NCBI RefSeq assembly: GCF_025264645.1
Contig: NZ_CP073696.1
Coordinates: forward strand, 1,922,001 to 1,986,000
Direction of reading: 5' to 3'
DNA: 64,000 nucleotides
Origin: Edaphobacter lichenicola
GTDB lineage: Bacteria > Acidobacteriota > Terriglobia > Terriglobales > Acidobacteriaceae
Positions within the stretch are counted from its first letter, which is position 1. Each line of letters begins with the position of its first letter. The position numbers were made by a program, and so were the translations under genes. Shown here one piece after another: positions 8,729-17,706 of the stretch. The notes below the pieces were generated by a model. It made no database searches and was not told the DNA's origin. It saw only the letters and a program-made list of their open reading frames with translations.

Positions 8729-10105
8729 ATGGCTCTCATGCGCATCGCTTACCTCGACTGCTTTGCCGGCATCAGCGGCGATATGTTCCTCGGAGCACTC
8801 ATCGACACCGGAGTAGATCCAAAGATCCTCCACGAAGCCATCGCCGCCCTCAATCTCAACGCGACACTCAAGATCGAAAAGGTCGACCGCAGCGGAATCT
8901 CCTCCACGAAGATCCACGTCTACGATGGCTCGAAGCTCGCTGAAGTGAACCCAGCGCCCGCATCGCAAGATCACAGTCACACCCACGAAGAGGGTCATAC
9001 TCACCAACACAGCCACACCTACCAGCAGCAACCCAAGACCCAGCACCAGCACAAAGCCGGCCACACACACGATCACGACCATGCTCATGGCCGCTCCCTC
9101 ACCGTCATTCGCGATTTGATCAACGCCGCATCTCTGGCCCCTGCCGTCAAACACACAGCGATCCAAGCCTTTGAGCTACTCGGCGCATCCGAAGCCAAGA
9201 TCCACAATGTCCCCGTCGAAACGATTCACTTCCACGAGGTAGGCGCCGTCGACGCCATCGTCGACATCGTCGCCGCGTCCGCCGGCATCCATGCCCTCGC
9301 CATCGACAAGTGGTACTGCTCTGCACTCAACATCGGCGGCGGCATGGTCGACTGCGCCCACGGCCGCTTCCCTGTCCCCGCGCCCGCCACCGCAGACCTC
9401 CTTCGCGGCCTTCCCACCTACTCAGCGCATATCGAAAAAGAGCTCGTCACTCCCACCGGCGCCGCACTCATCCGCGCACTCTCTCCTACGTTCGGCCCGC
9501 ATCCCGCAATGCGCGTCGAGCACATCGGTTACGGCGCCGGCTCTCGCAACCCCAAAAGCTTCCCCAACGTCCTGCGCCTTAGCATCGGCGAAGCAACCGA
9601 CCCCGCAGCTATTCCTCCATCGCCAATCCCTCACTCCCACAAGAAGAACGAGGCCCATCACCATCACACCGCGCAGACCGTCACCGTCCTCGAAACAGCC
9701 CTCGACGACCTCTCCCCGCAGATCCTCGCCTACGTCTCAGAGCGAGCCCTGGCCTTGGGAGCACTCGATGTCATGCTTACTCCCGTCGTCATGAAAAAAG
9801 GCCGTCCCGGCACTCTGCTGACGATCATCTGCAACCCCTCGGAACAAAACGCAATGGAGCAGCTGGTCCTCCGTGAGACCAGCACGCTCGGCGTTCGCGT
9901 CCGTCAGGACAGTCGCGTCTGTCTCGACCGTAACCACGCACACGTCACCACGGCCTACGGCGAGATCCGCGTCAAGGTCGGCACTCTCGACGGGCAAGAG
10001 TACAATGTAGCGCCCGAGTTCGAGGACTGCCGCGCTGCAGCGACCAAACACAACGTACCTCTCAAGCTGGTCCAGCAGGCTGCCATGGTGGCCTACTTCA
10101 AATAG
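8729..10105 (+). CDS. larC: LarC, nickel-inserting cyclometallase of pincer cofactor synthesis
   Basis: LarC inserts Ni into the dithiolated pincer nucleotide in a CTP-dependent step. The N-terminus IAYLDCFAGISGDMFLGAL is the family signature. At 458 residues both halves (LarC1 and LarC2) are in one uninterrupted frame, unlike the lactobacillus gene, which needs a programmed frameshift. Two histidine-rich segments that could bind nickel are visible: residues about 83-122 (many HTH/HDH pairs) and a shorter SHKKNEAHHHH stretch near the LarC1/LarC2 junction. The start could also be M4 (8738), where the conserved sequence begins. The histidine codons make this stretch compositionally unusual. Confidence 0.95.
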   Translation: MALMRIAYLDCFAGISGDMFLGALIDTGVDPKILHEAIAALNLNATLKIEKVDRSGISSTKIHVYDGSKLAEVNPAPASQDHSHTHEEGHTHQHSHTYQQQPKTQHQHKAGHTHDHDHAHGRSLTVIRDLINAASLAPAVKHTAIQAFELLGASEAKIHNVPVETIHFHEVGAVDAIVDIVAASAGIHALAIDKWYCSALNIGGGMVDCAHGRFPVPAPATADLLRGLPTYSAHIEKELVTPTGAALIRALSPTFGPHPAMRVEHIGYGAGSRNPKSFPNVLRLSIGEATDPAAIPPSPIPHSHKKNEAHHHHTAQTVTVLETALDDLSPQILAYVSERALALGALDVMLTPVVMKKGRPGTLLTIICNPSEQNAMEQLVLRETSTLGVRVRQDSRVCLDRNHAHVTTAYGEIRVKVGTLDGQEYNVAPEFEDCRAAATKHNVPLKLVQQAAMVAYFK

Positions 10106-10189
10106 AGCATTCACCATCTGACCCCATCGCCAAACTACAAATTGCATCCAATGAAATAAGCTTTAGAACCAACAATGAGGAGTGAGCGT

Positions 10190-11206
10190 ATGGAGCGAAG
10201 AGACTTTCTCAAGACCGCAACAGTGGCCAGCGTAGGCGCAGCGATCCCAACAATCGCGCAAACCGGACAGCCAGCCGCAATGCCGGTCAAGCGGCCCGAA
10301 TCACCCGACATGCTCTACCGCGAACTCGGCACCACCGGCGAACGAGTCTCCGCCATCGGCATGGGCGGCTACCATATCGGCAAACAGAAGGACTCCGCCG
10401 AAAGCATCCAGCTCCTCCACGCCGGCATCGACCGCGGAATTACCTTCATGGACAACTGTTGGGACTATAACGACGGCATCTCCGAAGTTCGCATGGGCCA
10501 GGCCCTTCGCAACGGTTATCGACAGAAGGTCTTTCTGATGACAAAGATGGACGGACGCACCGCAGACGAGTACAACAAACAGCTTGAGCAATCCCTCGGT
10601 CGCCTCCAAACCGACATGATCGACCTCGTCCAATTCCACGAAGTCATCCGATTCGAAGACCCCGACCGCATCTTCGCCTCAGGCGGCGCCATTGAAGCAG
10701 CCATCGCCGCGCAGAAAGCGGGCAAGATTCGCTACATCGGATTCACCGGCCACAAAGACCCTGCTGTCCACCTTCGCATGCTCGAGACCGCGCAAAGACA
10801 CAGCTTCCACTTCGACACCGTTCAGATGCCGATCAACGTCATGGATGCGCACTTCCGCTCCTTCGAAAAGGAGGTCATGCCCGTCGCGCTCAAACAAGGC
10901 ATCGGCGTCCTCGCCATGAAGACCTTCGGCGATCCTTACATTCTCAAAAGCAACACCGTCCAACCCATCGAAGCCCTTCACTACGGCCTCACTCAACCGG
11001 TCTCGGTCGTCATCACCGGCATCGACAACACCCAAACTCTCGATCAGGCATTCGAAGCCGTACGCACCTTCAAACCCCTCAACCAGGCCCAGATCAGTTC
11101 CCTGCTGGCCCGCACCGCCACCGCCGCCAGCGAAGGCAAATTCGAACTCTTCAAAACCACCAACCACTTCGACGGCACCGCCGCCAATCCCAAGTGGCTC
11201 GGCTAG
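10190..11206 (+). CDS. Tat-exported aldo/keto reductase
   Basis: A 338-residue aldo/keto reductase with an N-terminal twin-arginine-type signal (MERRDFLKTATVASVGA). The ATG at 10190 is preferred because AGGAG lies 7 bases upstream; an earlier ATG at 10175 would put the Shine-Dalgarno inside the gene. The domain begins at YRELGTTGERVSAIGMGGYHIG. The barrel motif DNCWDYNDG contains the catalytic Asp and Tyr region, MTKMDGR the Lys and VQFHEV the His. It lies between larC and the SUKH gene. The substrate is unknown, and its placement in the lar run may be incidental. Confidence 0.85.
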   Translation: MERRDFLKTATVASVGAAIPTIAQTGQPAAMPVKRPESPDMLYRELGTTGERVSAIGMGGYHIGKQKDSAESIQLLHAGIDRGITFMDNCWDYNDGISEVRMGQALRNGYRQKVFLMTKMDGRTADEYNKQLEQSLGRLQTDMIDLVQFHEVIRFEDPDRIFASGGAIEAAIAAQKAGKIRYIGFTGHKDPAVHLRMLETAQRHSFHFDTVQMPINVMDAHFRSFEKEVMPVALKQGIGVLAMKTFGDPYILKSNTVQPIEALHYGLTQPVSVVITGIDNTQTLDQAFEAVRTFKPLNQAQISSLLARTATAASEGKFELFKTTNHFDGTAANPKWLG

Positions 11207-11219
11207 ACTTCCAAGTAGC

Positions 11220-11696
11220 ATGAACAATCTCACCATCGATGAACTCAAAAAAAAATGGCGCACGGAGAACTGCACTTATACGCCTGTCTTGGCTTCTGAG
11301 ATACATGATTTCGAACAAGGACGAAAAATTGTCTTTCCAGAAGACTTCAAACGCTATTTGCTTGAAGTGAACGGAACGAAAGTCGACGGCGACGCCAATT
11401 TATTCGAGTTCTATCCGTTGGATAGGCTCGAAACGTGGATTGAAAAGAAATGGACAATTCCTCCGCGTACGCCGAACTACTTTGCGCCTGGCGAATTTTA
11501 TGTCTTTTGCGACTACATGATCTCGTGTTGGGCCTACGCGATTCGTCTTGGCAAGGATCAAGACTCAGGAGAGGTAATAGCGTGCGGCTGGTTGGAATTT
11601 ACGAAAATTGCTGACTCTTTTACGGAGTTCATTGAGCTATACCTCGCAGACGATAAGCGAATTTATCCACCTACGCCTTTGAAAGTAGTGAAGTGA
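11220..11696 (+). CDS. SMI1/KNR4 (SUKH) domain protein
   Basis: A 158-residue protein with the SUKH pattern: an early helix (ASEIHDFEQGRKIVFPEDFKRYLLEVNG), then a strand-rich core containing FEFYPLDRLETW, a mid-protein FYVFCDYMISCWAYAIRL segment and a final FTEFIELYL helix. Bacterial SUKH proteins are often immunity proteins for secreted toxins. No toxin gene is adjacent. The gene is visibly more A+T-rich than its neighbours (for example an A-run after codon 10), which suggests transfer. Its TGA stop shares one base with the larB ATG, so it is translationally coupled to larB despite the apparent lack of relation. Confidence 0.75.
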   Translation: MNNLTIDELKKKWRTENCTYTPVLASEIHDFEQGRKIVFPEDFKRYLLEVNGTKVDGDANLFEFYPLDRLETWIEKKWTIPPRTPNYFAPGEFYVFCDYMISCWAYAIRLGKDQDSGEVIACGWLEFTKIADSFTEFIELYLADDKRIYPPTPLKVVK

Positions 11697-12457
11697 TGAA
11701 CAAAGCCTCCCTCCTAGAACTCCTTGCCGCCGTCCAATCCGGAACCATCACCCCCACCGACGCTACCCAGCGCCTCGCCGACATGCCCTACGAGGACATC
11801 GGCCACGCCCGCATCGACCACCACCGCACCCTCCGCCTCGGACTCCCCGAAGTCATCTACGCTCAGGGAAAATCCCCCCAACAAACGACAGAGATCTTCA
11901 CCCGCATGGCCGCCGCAGGCACTGACGTCCTCGCTACCCGCGCCGATGCGCCGACCGCCTCCATGGTCCTCGCCGCCACGCCTGCAGCCATCTACCACCC
12001 AAAGGCCCGTGCCATCACGTTGAAACAGTCCACCGCAACAGAACCTACGGGTCACATCGCCATCCTCAGCGCCGGCACCAGCGACCAGCCCATCGCCGAA
12101 GAGGCCGCCGTTACCGCCGAGCTCTTCAACACAAAAGTTACCCGCCTCTACGACGTAGGCGTCGCCGGCCTCCACCGCCTTCTCGCCGTCCGCGATCAAC
12201 TCACCGAGGCCAACGTCATCATCGTCTGTGCCGGAATGGAAGGTGCCCTCCCGTCGGTGGTCGGCGGCCTCGTCGGCGTCCCCGTCATCGCGGTCCCCAC
12301 CTCGGTCGGCTACGGAGCCAGCTTTGACGGCGCGGCCGCTCTTTTGGGAATGCTTAACTCATGTTCCCCCAACGTCACCGTAGTAAATATAGACAATGGC
12401 TTCGGCGCGGCTTACACTTCCGTCCTAATCGCACGAGCCTCTGCCCGCCGTAGCTGA
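11696..12457 (+). CDS. larB: LarB, pyridinium biscarboxylate nucleotide synthase
   Basis: LarB carboxylates and hydrolyses nicotinic acid adenine dinucleotide to start pincer cofactor synthesis. The 253-residue protein has the N-terminal helical part (LAAVQSGTITPTDATQRL) and a PurE-like core: HIAILSAGTSDQPIAEEAA, RLYDVGVAGLHRLL, VCAGMEGALPSVVGGLVGVPVIAVPTSVGYG and the C-terminal NIDNGFGAAY. These match the LarB/NCAIR-mutase-related family throughout. The ATG at 11696 overlaps the preceding stop by one base; a GTG one codon earlier is possible. Confidence 0.95.
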   Translation: MNKASLLELLAAVQSGTITPTDATQRLADMPYEDIGHARIDHHRTLRLGLPEVIYAQGKSPQQTTEIFTRMAAAGTDVLATRADAPTASMVLAATPAAIYHPKARAITLKQSTATEPTGHIAILSAGTSDQPIAEEAAVTAELFNTKVTRLYDVGVAGLHRLLAVRDQLTEANVIIVCAGMEGALPSVVGGLVGVPVIAVPTSVGYGASFDGAAALLGMLNSCSPNVTVVNIDNGFGAAYTSVLIARASARRS

Positions 12458-12509
12458 CGGAACGAGGCATAGACGATAATTTGCCATCAAATGGCGAAAG
12501 GTGGCCAAC

Positions 12510-12761
12510 ATGCTTCCCCACGATGACAAACCTTGGGCAAAAAGCCTCGCGCGCGCCGTCATCTGCCTGACCATCGTCGCTCTGGCTTGTCTAACTTACT
12601 TCCTGCAAAGCAGGGACATGCTCCACATCCCCGAGATCGTCGGAATCTTCCTTCTCTTTCTCACGATCGTTCCGCCAAATCTCGCTGTTCTCTATCCGTG
12701 GCTGCTCACCGGCAAGCCCGCGCAAACCAACAACCGTGTCCCTAAATCCACAGCGCGATGA
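12510..12761 (+). CDS. Small two-helix membrane protein
   Basis: An 83-residue protein with two hydrophobic stretches (about residues 15-33 and 44-66), a short charged N-terminus and a hydrophilic tail. The ATG at 12510 has AAAGG 8 bases upstream. A GTG three codons earlier is also open. I do not recognise the family. It follows larB by 52 bases and could be the last gene of that run, but nothing ties it to nickel metabolism. Confidence 0.5.
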   Translation: MLPHDDKPWAKSLARAVICLTIVALACLTYFLQSRDMLHIPEIVGIFLLFLTIVPPNLAVLYPWLLTGKPAQTNNRVPKSTAR

Positions 12762-12831
12762 GATCCGCCCTCTCTTGAAGGCACACGCGAGCCATCAGGC
12801 TCATGTCGAATAAAGTTCCGTCAATCCTGAT

Positions 12832-13407
12832 TTAGCGGCCGAGCCTGCGTCTCATCGCACCTGCAAGGCTCAAGAGACCGGTACCAAACAAAGCAAATGT
12901 AGAAGGTTCAGGAGTAACCGCGCTTGGCGGGTCCACCGAGCTGATCAGCGTCAGCGAACCCGATTCAACATACGGGTCGGTTTTGGGGAAGGCAAATCCG
13001 CTCATATAGTTGACGCCGTCATTACACGGCGCAGTCATCGAGCAGATACTCCCGCCGGTATAGCCGACCAGGCTGCTGACAGGCAACGCCAGCGAAAAAG
13101 GTTCCGTCGAACTCTGGTCCGAAAGAAAAAATGTATACGTAAAGTCTGGGTGAGGATAGTAGCCATCCAGCATCGTAAACGTGGCGACTACATCCGCAGG
13201 ATTCCCACCGAGGTAATACGACACGTCAGCACTCACCCACGTCCCGGTAGTCACGTTTAGGGACACTGTTCCCCCAGCGGTATCGGTTGGCAAAAATCCC
13301 GAGCCTGTCGTGATATTAACGGCAAACGTGTCCACAAAATCAGCGTGAGCGACCAGCGGACAGACGACCAAAACCAAGGCAGCGACAACAAAACGCAAGC
13401 AGCGCAT
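12832..13407 (-). CDS. PEP-CTERM sorted exported protein
   Basis: A 191-residue secreted protein. It has an N-terminal signal peptide (LRFVVAALVLVVCPLVAHA) and a C-terminal sorting signal made of TPEPSTFALFGTG, a short hydrophobic helix and the basic tail RRRLGR. This is the PEP-CTERM arrangement recognised by an exosortase and found on surface or extracellular-matrix proteins. The region between is rich in Thr, Ser and Tyr strands, with three cysteines in its second half, and has no catalytic motif. Function unknown. It is divergent from the permease gene at 13834. Confidence 0.8.
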   Translation of the reverse strand: MRCLRFVVAALVLVVCPLVAHADFVDTFAVNITTGSGFLPTDTAGGTVSLNVTTGTWVSADVSYYLGGNPADVVATFTMLDGYYPHPDFTYTFFLSDQSSTEPFSLALPVSSLVGYTGGSICSMTAPCNDGVNYMSGFAFPKTDPYVESGSLTLISSVDPPSAVTPEPSTFALFGTGLLSLAGAMRRRLGR

Positions 13408-13833
13408 AGTAAATCTCCAGATACGCTGCCCTAGTATGCAATTCCCCTGCCAAGTTTCCGCGAGCTAAAGCACTCTCGTTACTCTCTCGTACTCTACCCT
13501 TGCCTCAAACACTGCAATTTATTGCACTCCGAAACAGAGTCCTATTACCTATGGTGAACCTAAAGTCACCTGCATGAACTCCACTCACCTACTACAGCAC
13601 AAACCGTTGCAGCAAATTGTTTGACACTCCAGATGCGACGCCAGCGGACCTGCTAAAAGGGTAGAGCTCGAGATGCTTCTGAGAACAGGCAGAACATACT
13701 GTTCACTTGCGAACATTCTTTCTCGATTCTGAACAAAGCATCAAACCCAAACATCTCAGATGTAGCTGCAACCAATTGAAATCACGTTAGTTGATCGCGG
13801 GGAAGTTTGGCGGCAAAAGTGCATATTCCCTCG
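13408..13833. other. Divergent intergenic region
   Basis: About 420 bases between the PEP-CTERM gene and the FtsX-type permease. It must hold promoters for both directions. It is richer in A+T than its flanks, and I see no convincing inverted repeat, RNA gene or small ORF. Confidence 0.4.
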
Positions 13834-16287
13834 ATGGCTATGCAGACGATATTCCAAGATCTACGCTTCAGCATTCGCACCCTCCGCAGATCACCCGGCT
13901 TCGCGCTCATCGCCGTTCTGACCCTCGCCCTGGGAATTGCTTCGGTCACGTCGATCTTTAGCGTGGTGAACTCCGTACTGCTGAAGCCGTTTGCCTTTCC
14001 CGAAGCGAACCGTCTCGTCGTGCTGCGAGAGACAGCGCGAGAGTTGAACTACGCGCCCTTCCCCGACAACTACAAACACTATCTCAATTGGAAGTCCAAC
14101 TCGAAGACCCTCGCGAGTGCGGCGATCTTTCGCAACAACACCTTCAGCGTCTCATCAGGAACGGATCATCCGGAGATCGTAGGCGGACTCAATATATCGT
14201 CTGAGTTTTTTTCTGTCCTCGGCGTCGAGCCGGCGCTGGGGCGAAGCTTCCTGCCCACCGAAACGACGAAAGGTCACGACAACGTCGTCATTCTGGCCTG
14301 GAGCACCTGGCAGCGATACTTCGCGGGAGATCCCAGCGTAATCGGTCGCACGCTCACCATCGGCGGAACCCCCGAAACCGTAGTGGGCGTCCTGCCGCAA
14401 AGCTTCAGCTTTCCCCACATGAACGAGATGGCCACCGCGGTCTCCCAGCAGGAGGTCCGCCCATACGAGATCTTTCAACCCCTCGTCCCTGATCCCAGCT
14501 TCATGAATGACACAGGCGGTTACGATTTCCTCGTCGTCGGCCGTCTCAAAGCAGGTGTTTCACCCACGCAGGTCGAAAGTGAGCTGGGTGGACTACAAGA
14601 GTCATTCGTTCAAGCGGCCCACATCTCTCTTCACCCATGGATCGTCGTCGAATCGCTGAAGCAGGAGGTTGCAGGCACGGTGAGCACAGCGCTCTGGCTG
14701 TTGCTGGCCGCCGTAGGCGCGGTACTTCTCATCGGCTGCGTCAATCTGGCTAACCTGCAACTGGCCCGCGCCGTCGCACGCGAACGCGAGATCGCAGTCC
14801 GGGCTGCGCTCGGTGCGACCCGCGAAAGACTCGTCCGCTCCACCTTAATGGACAGCATCGTTCTGGCTGCAGCAGGAGGAGCGCTGGGCATCCTGCTTTC
14901 GTTTACCGGGGTGCGGCTCTTTGTTGCCGCAGCTCCAGCAAGCCTCCCTCGGCTCAACGAGACTCACGTAAGCTGGCCCATACTCCTGGCCGCGGCGGCC
15001 CTGTCGATCTTGACAGCTCTGCTCTTTGGCGCGCTGCCGGCGCTGCGCTCAATGCGCGTCGATCCACAGTCGGCCATGCAGTCCAACTCCAATCGCGTCA
15101 CTAACTCCCGCGCCGGACAGCGAACGCGCAACATGCTTGTCGCCGGCGAGATCGCCTGCACCGTCGTTCTGATGATCGTCACCGCACTGTTGCTCCGCAG
15201 TTTTTCGCGGCTCCTGACACAGCAACGTGAGTTCGACTCCACTCATGTCACTCTCGCGCAGGTAGATCTCTATGCGCCACAATACGGCGACACCGTCAGC
15301 AACTCCGACAAGGTGCGAGCTGAGTTTATCGACCGCGCCTTGGAAGGCCTCGGACGGATGCCGGGTATTCAATCCGTGGCCATGACCAGCGAGATGCCAC
15401 TCGCAGGAGAGACCTGGGTAGACGGCATCCACAGGCCGGATCATCCCGTACCACAAAACCACGAACCTCCCGCCAATATGCGCTGGGTCAGTCCGAGCTA
15501 TATCGATACGCTCAAAATTCCACTCATCGAGGGGCGCAATCTTCAGCCGTCGGATCGCGAGCATCCAACCAACGCACTCATCTCCCAACAGTCGGCGCGC
15601 ACCATATGGCCCGGCGAAGACCCCCTGGGCAAAACCTTTACAACAGGAGAGGACGCAACCTACACCGTCGTCGGCGTTGTGGCCGACGCGCGCATCAACG
15701 ACCTGAAAAAGACAGCCAGCATGATCTATCTGCCCTACTGGCAGAATCCATGGTGGCGGGCCTACTTTCTCATTCGAAGCTCACACCCCATCTCTACAGA
15801 CACCATTCGCCGCGAGATCTGGAAGATCGATCCTCAGGTCGCTATTCCGGTGCTGAAATCGCTCGACGACCAGGTGAACGATTCAGTCGCGACCGAACGT
15901 TTCCAGACCATACTGCTCTCTGCCTTCGGCGCGGCAGCGCTCTTGCTGGCGCTCCTCGGTGTCTATGGTGTGCTCGCATATTCGGTCTCATTGCGAGAGC
16001 AGGAGTTTGGCATTCGCATCGCGCTTGGCTCCGGCAGAGCCGCACTCATGCGGCTGGTCCTCCGTCAGGCCGCAGTTCCGGTTGTTGGGGGCATTCTCGC
16101 AGGACTGGCGCTCGCTCTAATGGTCACCCGCTGGATCCAGACCCTCCTTTACGAGACCAGAGCAATCGATCCTGCGGCAATCACAGTGACCATCGCGCTG
16201 CTTCTGACCGCCGCGTTGCTCGCTGCACTCCTGCCTGCCCGGCGCGCAGCCTCAGTCGATCCCATCAAGACTCTGAAGATGGAATAG
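13834..16287 (+). CDS. MacB/FtsX-type ABC permease (ADOP-like)
   Basis: An 817-residue permease with two MacB_PCD/FtsX units. Unit one has a transmembrane helix at about residues 24-48 (FALIAVLTLALGIASVTSIF), a periplasmic domain and an FtsX core with three helices at about 280-410. Unit two repeats the plan, ending with LSAFGAAALLLALLGVYGVLAYSV, two further helices and the RRAASVDPIKTLKME tail. This duplicated architecture without an ATPase domain is the ADOP type, which is multiplied in Acidobacteria. The substrate is unknown. No ATPase gene is adjacent. The in-frame ATG at 13840 is an alternative start; an upstream TTG at 13807 is less likely. Confidence 0.88.
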   Translation: MAMQTIFQDLRFSIRTLRRSPGFALIAVLTLALGIASVTSIFSVVNSVLLKPFAFPEANRLVVLRETARELNYAPFPDNYKHYLNWKSNSKTLASAAIFRNNTFSVSSGTDHPEIVGGLNISSEFFSVLGVEPALGRSFLPTETTKGHDNVVILAWSTWQRYFAGDPSVIGRTLTIGGTPETVVGVLPQSFSFPHMNEMATAVSQQEVRPYEIFQPLVPDPSFMNDTGGYDFLVVGRLKAGVSPTQVESELGGLQESFVQAAHISLHPWIVVESLKQEVAGTVSTALWLLLAAVGAVLLIGCVNLANLQLARAVAREREIAVRAALGATRERLVRSTLMDSIVLAAAGGALGILLSFTGVRLFVAAAPASLPRLNETHVSWPILLAAAALSILTALLFGALPALRSMRVDPQSAMQSNSNRVTNSRAGQRTRNMLVAGEIACTVVLMIVTALLLRSFSRLLTQQREFDSTHVTLAQVDLYAPQYGDTVSNSDKVRAEFIDRALEGLGRMPGIQSVAMTSEMPLAGETWVDGIHRPDHPVPQNHEPPANMRWVSPSYIDTLKIPLIEGRNLQPSDREHPTNALISQQSARTIWPGEDPLGKTFTTGEDATYTVVGVVADARINDLKKTASMIYLPYWQNPWWRAYFLIRSSHPISTDTIRREIWKIDPQVAIPVLKSLDDQVNDSVATERFQTILLSAFGAAALLLALLGVYGVLAYSVSLREQEFGIRIALGSGRAALMRLVLRQAAVPVVGGILAGLALALMVTRWIQTLLYETRAIDPAAITVTIALLLTAALLAALLPARRAASVDPIKTLKME

Positions 16288-16723
16288 ACGGCACGAGAAT
16301 CGTAAGTCCCGACCTGAATACTCTGCTGCTACAACGTCATGCCGCTACCCGGCGCAACCTTAACCACCACTCGCGACGGAGCGCTGCACAACTATTCCGT
16401 ACCCATATCGGTAGAAATCCGCCATCCCAAGGGGCAGCAAGCGCCGCACGCTCGAGAACTTCGCCTCAGCAAGGGGACCGGTCACTCGAACTCGTCGAAA
16501 TTATGACTTTCCGGGAGCGTTTCGAGGCGATGGGCGACTCTTCTTAGGCGACCCTGTGCAGGGCACCTAAGATGGGAGGAAGGAATTTGCGGAATTAGCC
16601 GCGCGTCTGCTAGGCACTGCGGGGAAAACAATCTGAAGCAATCACAAAAGATGTATGTACGCGCGTCAAAATACTTCTACAATTCGTGACTGAATATGAA
16701 CACAAAGATTGAGGGATCTAAAA
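16288..16723. other. Intergenic region without recognisable features
   Basis: About 435 bases between the permease and the first Lys-rich gene. An open frame of the + strand runs on from inside the permease into this region, but it has no start of its own and its composition is not protein-like. I see no terminator or RNA gene. The last 15 bases contain the GAGGGA ribosome-binding site of the next gene. Confidence 0.35.
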
Positions 16724-17179
16724 ATGCCCGAAGAAACGATCTTGGAGAAGGCTGGTAAAGCTGTTGGGTTTGGAATGGCGATGGCAGCTGACCTGGTAGG
16801 CGGAGTCAAAACCGCAGTCGGTTCGGCCGTAACCACGGTTACAGAGACTCTGACGCCGTCATCTGAGAAGAAAACTGTACCCAACAAGTCGGTCAAGAAA
16901 GCGTCCACGGAGAAACCAGCCGAGGAGGCTGTGGTAAAGAAGGCCCTAAAGAAAGTACCGGCCAAGAAAGTTCCTGCAAAAAAGTCCGCTAAGAAAGCCG
17001 TGGCTAAGACAGCCGTGAAAAAAGCTGTGGCTAAGAAAGCAACTGCTAAAAAATCACCTGCAAAAAAGATTGTAAAAAAAGCCGCAGCGAAGAAGGCGGC
17101 CAAGAAAGTCCCGGCTAAGAAAACTGCGAAAAAATCCGTAAAGAAGCCTGCAAAGAAAGCTGACCGGCGGTATAACTGA
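16724..17179 (+). CDS. Histone H1-like Lys/Ala-rich protein
   Basis: A 151-residue protein starting at ATG 16724 with GAGGGA 8 bases upstream. Residues 1-50 form a less basic head (MPEETILEKAGKAVGFGMAM). From about residue 55 on it is a run of short AKK/KKA/VPAKK repeats without acidic residues, like the C-terminal tails of eukaryotic H1 and bacterial H1-like proteins that bind DNA non-specifically. A nucleoid-associated role is inferred from composition only. A second basic gene follows 23 bases downstream. Spontaneous repeat expansion or contraction is likely, given the repetitive codons. Confidence 0.7.
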   Translation: MPEETILEKAGKAVGFGMAMAADLVGGVKTAVGSAVTTVTETLTPSSEKKTVPNKSVKKASTEKPAEEAVVKKALKKVPAKKVPAKKSAKKAVAKTAVKKAVAKKATAKKSPAKKIVKKAAAKKAAKKVPAKKTAKKSVKKPAKKADRRYN

Positions 17180-17202
17180 GATCCCTACTGAGGTACTGAG
17201 AA

Positions 17203-17454
17203 ATGTCTAAGAAGGAACCCGAGAAGAAAGCCCTTAAAGCGATAGATAAAGCCGTAAAAAAGGCCATGAAGCATGGTGTCAGCGGTGGTCTCGTAGACCA
17301 GACGGTAGCATCATCGATCCATGCCGCAGGGGTAAAGGCAGCAAGGAAAGCCGCGCCTCCAAATAAGGAAGTGATTAAAGCCGAAAAGGCAGGATCCTCA
17401 AAGAAGATTTCGAAAGCAGTTAAGCGGGAAAGTAAAGATGATGCTGGGGACTGA
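17203..17454 (+). CDS. Small Lys-rich basic protein
   Basis: An 83-residue protein beginning MSKKEPEKKALKAIDKAVKKAM. Both ends are lysine-rich, while the middle (HGVSGGLVDQTVASSIHAAG) is neutral and could form a small helix pair. It follows the H1-like gene closely and is probably co-transcribed. The shared lysine-rich style suggests a common nucleic-acid-binding role, but I recognise no defined family. Confidence 0.6.
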   Translation: MSKKEPEKKALKAIDKAVKKAMKHGVSGGLVDQTVASSIHAAGVKAARKAAPPNKEVIKAEKAGSSKKISKAVKRESKDDAGD

Positions 17455-17706
17455 GTCACTCGAGACCTCTGGTCGCATTCAAGCCAACACTTAAAGCCAA
17501 ACCCTCGAGTCAAACGCTCATATAATGTGGCGGCACAGCGGAATTCACCACTGAGGAGCAAGCCATATCTTCCCCTTGCCACACCTGATCCGGAGTTGTC
17601 TGCCAGTGGTGCAATCAGCAAACTTACTTTCCTGGAACTAGCCGTATTTCAGGGCGATGCGTTCGGGCGCATGCCGCTGGATGCCCCAGGGATGCCAGAA
17701 TAAGAG

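Noticed and set aside
15606..16547. 313-codon plus-strand frame overlapping the permease
   Set aside because: It lies in another frame of a well-supported permease for 70% of its length, has Arg/Ser-rich non-protein composition, and ends in an intergenic region without ribosome-binding site or start of its own.
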